Part shown: in pieces, positions 58,867 to 64,000 of the stretch
Layout of the letters: each line of letters starts with the position of its first letter
How positions within the stretch are numbered: the first letter of the stretch is position 1
Assembly (NCBI RefSeq): GCF_016545825.1
Contig: NC_052619.1
Span: 69,760,115 to 69,824,114 of the forward strand
Source: Eucalyptus grandis
Lineage: Eukaryota > Streptophyta > Magnoliopsida > Myrtales > Myrtaceae
Reading direction: 5' to 3'
Length of the DNA stretch: 64,000 nucleotides
Made by a program: the position numbers and the translations under genes
Notes under the pieces: generated by a model
Database searches by the model: none
Seen by the model: only the letters and a program-made list of their open reading frames with translations
Told to the model about the DNA's origin: nothing

Positions 58867-61800
58867 ATGGGGTGTGCTCAGTCGAGGCCTTCCAGGACCT
58901 CACCATCCCACGGCCGGGAGAAGCTGAAGCTCCAAGGAGGTTACGTCAAGGCTGACAAGGGTCGCGGCAACAATAAGCCCGCCAGCAGGCGTGAAGCTAA
59001 GGACAACAAGATCGTCATCGCAGTAGGAAGTGCTGCTGAAAGATCAGGTGGAGTAGGAGGAGGAGCAAATAAGGCGGTCTCAAGAGGGCTGGGCAAGGAG
59101 AGAGCGAAGAGCAAGAGTGATGGCAATGTCGGGAATGATAATGTCCTCAGTGATCAGAGAGTGAACAATAAGAAGATCAACGGAGGTGGAGGAGATGATC
59201 TTGTGGATGGTTGGCCCAAGTGGCTTCTTGATAATGTCAACAAGGATTTTTTGGCTGGTTTGGTTCCTAAGTCTGCTGATTCTTATGATAAGCTGGCCAA
59301 GGTTAGTGAAATCAATAAATCCCTTTAAGCTGTTCATTATACTTCAAATCTTTTAACTATTCTTCCTTCAGATCCTTATCAGTTTGGATGATGGTTTAGA
59401 GTTTTTAGCAATAAGCACGACTCACCTCGGTGTTACAGATAGTAGCATCTCTGTAGTTCTAGTTTTTCATGCTTGTAATTGCATGATGCGCACGTGAATT
59501 TGAACTAGACACGAAAGTGAAGCTTTAGGAAAAACCTTTTTTGTACAACGTGCCGACATATAATCATGCACTCGATCACAAGCAATCTCATTTTCAGTGA
59601 ATATAAAAATTTACAACCAAGAAGATGACTTGATAAGTTAGTAATATCATGTCAAGGTTACCCGTTATATAGATATTACATGATGATTCTGTATCTTGAT
59701 ACTGTAATTTTGTTCCTGATATCCCCTGAGTTCACCTTTTGTATGAGTCTGTTCTCCTCCATTTGAATTTCTTTACTGCTACTACACTAGCACAGATTGC
59801 TTTCCCTGGACCCATTTTGGTCTAAATCTCACAGGTGTTTGTTTCGGCAGGTTGGCCACGGAACCTATAGCAATGTGTATAAAGCTCGAGACAGGGACAC
59901 CAGGAAAATTGTGGCTCTCAAGAAGGTCCGCTTTGATACGACAGAGCCCGAGAGTGTCAAGTTCATGGCCAGAGAGATCATGATATTGCAGAAGCTAGAC
60001 CATCCTAATGTGATCAAACTTGAAGGGATTGCCACCTCGAGGATGCAGTATAGTCTCTACTTGGTCTTCGATTTTATGCAATATGACTTGACCAAAATAA
60101 TCTGCCGCCCAGGCTTGCGTCTCTCAGAACCCCAGGTCATTAATTTTAGCTTGTGCACTCGCCAACTATGAAGTTACTTAGGCACCAAGCAATTATGTCT
60201 TGTTAGAATGACTCATTAAAGATTCAACTCCAGAAATAGTTGCAGTATCTCAATTTGTTTTCTTACAAGTTCCTTATAAACTTGAGCGTAACAAGTTTCA
60301 TCTCTGTTGCACCTCTCTTGTACAATGACAGATCAAGTGCTATATGCACCAGCTGCTTTCGGGTCTCCACCATTGCCACGAGAAAGGAATTCTCCACCGG
60401 GATATCAAAGCATCGAACTTGTTGATAGACAAGAGTGGCATGCTGAAGCTCGCGGACTTTGGACTTGCTAAATTCTTCAATCCTAATGAAAAGCGTCAGC
60501 TCACAAGCCGAGTCGTCACACTCTGGTACAGAGCTCCAGAGCTCCTGTTAGGCTCTACTGATTATGGGGTCGGCATTGATCTATGGAGTGCAGGATGCCT
60601 ACTGGCTGAGATGTTCCTTGGAAGGCCATTCATGCCGGGGAAAACAGAGGTAAAACCTATATGGATCTACCTTAGCACATAATTAGAAAGCATTTTTCTT
60701 GCATTTTGTGTCTGAGGTATATGGGCTTGTCATTCAGGTCGAGCAACTTCATAGAATCTTCAAACTCTGCGGTGCACCCTCGGAAGACTACTGGAAGAGA
60801 AATAAGCTACAGACGACCTACCGACCACCGTCACATTATCAGCCTAGTTACCGTGAGACTTTCAAGGATTTCCCGTCCTCATCGTTTGGTCTCTTGACCA
60901 AGCTTCTTGCTCTGGACCCGGCTTATCGGGGTACTGCGGCCTCTGCTCTGAAAAATGATGTGAGCACGAGAAATTTCTCATCTGCTTCTTTTCCTGTCAT
61001 AATGATCAGATTTTGAGGGCTTATTCAGTTATCAACTTTGTTATAGCAATATATGTCAATGTGATTTGAGTCATAAGCAGGTTGACGATGCTGCAGATGA
61101 CGGATTTATCAAATTCTTCATTCTAGGAATCACTTTGATAAACAATGGCATCTTTGCTCTTTGTCTAACATTATTAGAGGTCTCTGCTTGCAGTTCTTTA
61201 GTTCCAGTCCACTGGCATGCGACCTCTCAGGTCTACCTGTGCTGCAGATCGAGGAACCTCCACCATCTCATCAAGCTAAGATCATAAAGAGGCAAGTTCT
61301 GTGCCAATATTACAAAAGTTGTTTTCATTCAAAGAATAGAAGTAGCGCCAAAGATGGTGCAATAATGAAAAAAGTTTGGTCGCTGATTAACATATCATAC
61401 GTCGGGAAAACTGCAAAGCATGCCTGTCATCATTGATGCATACACATCATCTGCCTGACACACGGCAGTACTTGAATATAAGAGAGATCTAACCGCTTGA
61501 GATTAAAAAGCAAACATCTTATGTTGCATTGCCTAGCTCATGCATGGCTCGAAGCTAGAAAGCCTATCAGTGTGCTTGTATTGTTTCACTCGAACCTTTT
61601 CCAGTGCTTTGGAAGGTATGCTTGCAAATCGTTGTCTAAACTGTACGTAGTTGCAGATGAACATGTTTCAAGGTGATACAGACATTCGACCGACCAGTTT
61701 TTACCACCTTAATGGTAAAACAGACAATCAACATATAGAGCATGGACTGTTAGAGGTTCAGTTTGAACACAATATTGTCATGATAGTCTACTATCAACAA

Positions 61801-62529
61801 ACGCATTACCAAACTCTTCGAAAGCTTTTCACATGTCCTTATTACGTTCATTCCATTGTGCAGACGCAAGTCCTCGAGAGCAAAGCAATTGTCTCAAATG
61901 AATGGGAAAGCACATGATGGGGAGGCAATTTTAGCTGTCGAAGCCAAACAGGATTCTGAATCTTCTAAAGAGGTATACATATTCAACTATACTATAATCT
62001 TCAAATGAGCTAACATATGCGTTCTGGCCCAGGGCTGATACACAGAATTTCATGCTTCACTAGTTGTTTAAGAATAATTTATCTCAAAGAGCATAATACT
62101 TTTGAAGTGTCTCCTTAACATCCTTAAAGGGTAGTTTCTTTATACGCACATCAACAAAGAGTTCCTTCTTTTTTACAGGAGAAAATTGCAGAGACAAGCA
62201 ACCAGAGTCAAGAGGTGACGAGCAATAGCAATAGCACAAGTAGCACTTCCTTCAGCCTGAAGCCGAACTTGCATGAGGACAGCATACACGTCTCTCTCTC
62301 GCCAATGCACCGATCCAACCTTAAAGCATCATCCCCAAGGACCGAAGGCCACCCGAACGCTGCCAGGAATATCCAGAACTATAGCGCCCTCTTGCAGGCC
62401 TCCATAACGGACATCATCAATCCCAAGGAAGGCAACCAGGTTCCGCATTTCCGGAGATCGCTCTCCACTCTGGATTGGCGCCACCTCAACCCCGAGACGA
62501 TATCCAAACTCTTTGGAGTGGAATATTAA
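58867..62529 (+). CDS. CDK-like protein kinase, IBS1/At1g54610 family, N-myristoylated
   Basis: These plant kinases resemble CDKs but carry a lipid-anchored N-terminus; Arabidopsis IBS1 is a member tied to BABA-induced sterility and priming. Exons: 58867-59301, 59851-60135, 60332-60649, 60738-60959, 61194-61291, 61864-61972 and 62179-62529. The sum is 1818 bp, or 605 residues. Chosen start MGCAQSRP gives Gly2 for myristoylation and Cys3 for palmitoylation. Kinase features are [11 protein letters not shown] at the ATP loop (from 147), VALKKVRF with the catalytic Lys, HRDIKASN (Asp264), DFGLAKFF (Asp282) and APELLLGS. The C-terminal 180 residues are basic and serine-rich, ending in [20 protein letters not shown]. 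Intron 5 seems to start with GC (AG|GCAAGT). No cyclin is encoded nearby. Confidence 0.92.
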
Positions 62530-62673
62530 GGATTTGAGGCCACAAGAGTGCGATTCCATTCATCCTTAAATTGCCAGAAGCTTCATCGTCCATTGATCAT
62601 GCCCCGTCTTTCTGTTGAGCATTGTTCCTCTTTTCTGAGTCATAAATTGTTCTTTTGAGAGGCTACTAAAGTT

Positions 62674-62850
62674 GTACAATCAATAAATTAGTCCGTCCAT
62701 TGCAAAATAAAGGAGTATGCAGTTTGTATATTCAATAAATTCGCTGGTGCATTGAGAATGATTCTATGTAACATATGATTATGCACTTTATATATCCAGT
62801 AAATTGGTCTGGTGTGCATTGAGAATGAATCTTTATAACGTATGATTGGC
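62674..62850 (+). repeat. Three imperfect tandem units with polyadenylation-like signals
   Basis: Units begin near 62674, 62726 and 62790. Each has a (c/t)aataaatt or cagtaaatt word, and the second and third also share cattgagaatga and acatatgatt/acgtatgatt. They lie 145-320 bases after the kinase stop, so the AATAAA words could serve as poly(A) signals. Confidence 0.7.
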
Positions 62851-64000
62851 TCGGGTGCAAGTCCTAACTATCCTAGGCAAAAGCTCCTTGTGCTTAAGTT
62901 GGTGCATGAAAGTTAAAATGTAGGCGCAAGTATCGAGTGATCGAGTCTTCCAAAATATAATCAACAAGTCCTAACTATCCTATGCGTACCGGCCCGGTCC
63001 AGTCTACACATGTGGCGGAACTTGTCCGTGTCAGGACCCCAACTCTGCCGACCGCGTTTGGAGTACGACAGATCAGTTTTCGAGTCTTATTAGGGTCAGC
63101 CATATGGTGCAGAAAGAACCACGCGATGCAGTTGGATGTGGAATGTGATCCACAACATGAAGCTCAGTGATTTTGTGATATTGGGGTCCAAACTTGTCGC
63201 CTCGAAGATGGGTCGGACCGGGGGAGGGGCCCCGGTCTGAATCTCCCTGAACGTGCGGGGATTGCTTTGGTTTCGGTCGACAAGGTGTCCCAACTTTGTC
63301 TCGACGGGACAAATCATTTTCGGGACCAAAACATTGATTTGATTCAAGTTGGTGCACTCTTCGAAGTCAACAAGTTCTGACTTGCCAGGCGGGAGTGGGT
63401 TTCCATGGAGATTCCAACCCTTCTGTGATCTTTTTCTTCTTTCTTCATAGTCAATAACAATGTTCATAAACATTGATAATCCTCCCAACTTTTAGCACGT
63501 CTAGTAAAAATTTTATGTGATCACTTGTCAACCGTTCTGAAAAGCTTGAATCACAAGATGAAGGGTGTAAATTAAATTGCAAATATTCTAACACTTATCC
63601 TCCTAGGTAGGGCTTCTTATGAGACATTTGCCAACCATTCTAAAAACTTAACCCTATAGATGAATGCATAATTTAATATTTAAATATTTTACGTCATACA
63701 CATTGAAAGGTGATGGTGTGATTGGTCCCTGCTCAATCTACCCAAATTCAAAGCATCGAATAATTTTCAGTGGTGATAATTATTACTTAGAAAGGGCCCC
63801 TAGAGTCAACGAAAAAGATGCAATGAATGTCTGAAGGAGAAAGAATGAAAATGCTAATCTAAGATATTAGTGATCACAGAAACTTAAAGTGGGCTCTATA
63901 GTGTGATCGAGCTGGCTGGATTAGCGTCAATATGGACCGGACCCTCACCCCATGCATTGACCTCTTCAATGGGCCATCTTATCCATATTTTCATTTACTA
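62851..64000. other. Right-end intergenic DNA, no gene recognised
   Basis: A caagtcctaactatccta word occurs twice (62861 and 62967). A moderately GC-rich stretch follows at about 62990-63420, including a 130-codon minus-strand frame (63096-63488) without recognisable domains. The GC shift suggests an old repeat fragment, but no termini were found. Confidence 0.45.

Noticed and set aside
63096..63488. 130-codon minus-strand frame at the right end
   Set aside because: No recognisable domain, no splice or start context, and it sits in a GC-shifted stretch that looks like a repeat remnant.

Overview
This is a plant nuclear window, almost certainly from a dicot tree or shrub. Seven protein genes have many short exons joined by GT-AG introns. 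The intergenic DNA is AT-rich and carries degenerate LTR retrotransposons and small inverted-repeat transposons. Three of the repeats have GC-rich cores built of CTCGCC/GGCGAGG-type motifs. I associate these with Myrtaceae such as Eucalyptus, but that is recollection and not something this window proves.

Layout. 1-4332: a broken Ty1/copia element on the minus strand, split by a small Mutator-like element at 642-1527. 4531-5476: a hAT-like element whose right end and flank were later duplicated. 6225-16643 (minus, 26 exons): RNA cytidine acetyltransferase (NAT10/Kre33 family), with telo-boxes in its promoter. 17687-20559 (plus): a chloroplast SLOW GREEN 1-like TPR protein whose N-terminal reading frame is broken. 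21144-22055 (minus): an intronless class III chitinase. 23507-25090: a solo LTR and then a hAT element with an 8-bp target duplication. 25712-32857 (minus, 13 exons): a tandem-domain tRNA-His guanylyltransferase. 35533-36327 (plus): an A20-A20-AN1 zinc-finger protein. 39295-45652 (minus, 12 exons): the S-adenosylmethionine carrier of plastid and mitochondrial membranes. 49181-50311 (plus): an AXY9-like Golgi protein for polysaccharide O-acetylation. 53877-58205: a second, heavily decayed copia element. 58867-62529 (plus, 7 exons): a myristoylated CDK-like kinase of the IBS1/At1g54610 family.

The genes do not form a pathway. They are ordinary housekeeping and stress-related plant genes. Three adjacent pairs are divergent (NAT10/SG1-like, THG1/A20-AN1, SAMC/AXY9). 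Exon models were assembled by hand from splice signals and remembered family sequences. The summed coding lengths are multiples of three: 3090, 1566, 984 and 1818 bp for NAT10, THG1, SAMC and the kinase.

I found no convincing new biological system. The points most worth checking are the lost metal-binding aspartate in the first THG1 half beside exactly duplicated exon sizes, the double-A20 zinc-finger protein, the broken start of the SG1-like gene, two introns whose donor sites are made of CT microsatellite, and several clean transposon footprints with intact target duplications.
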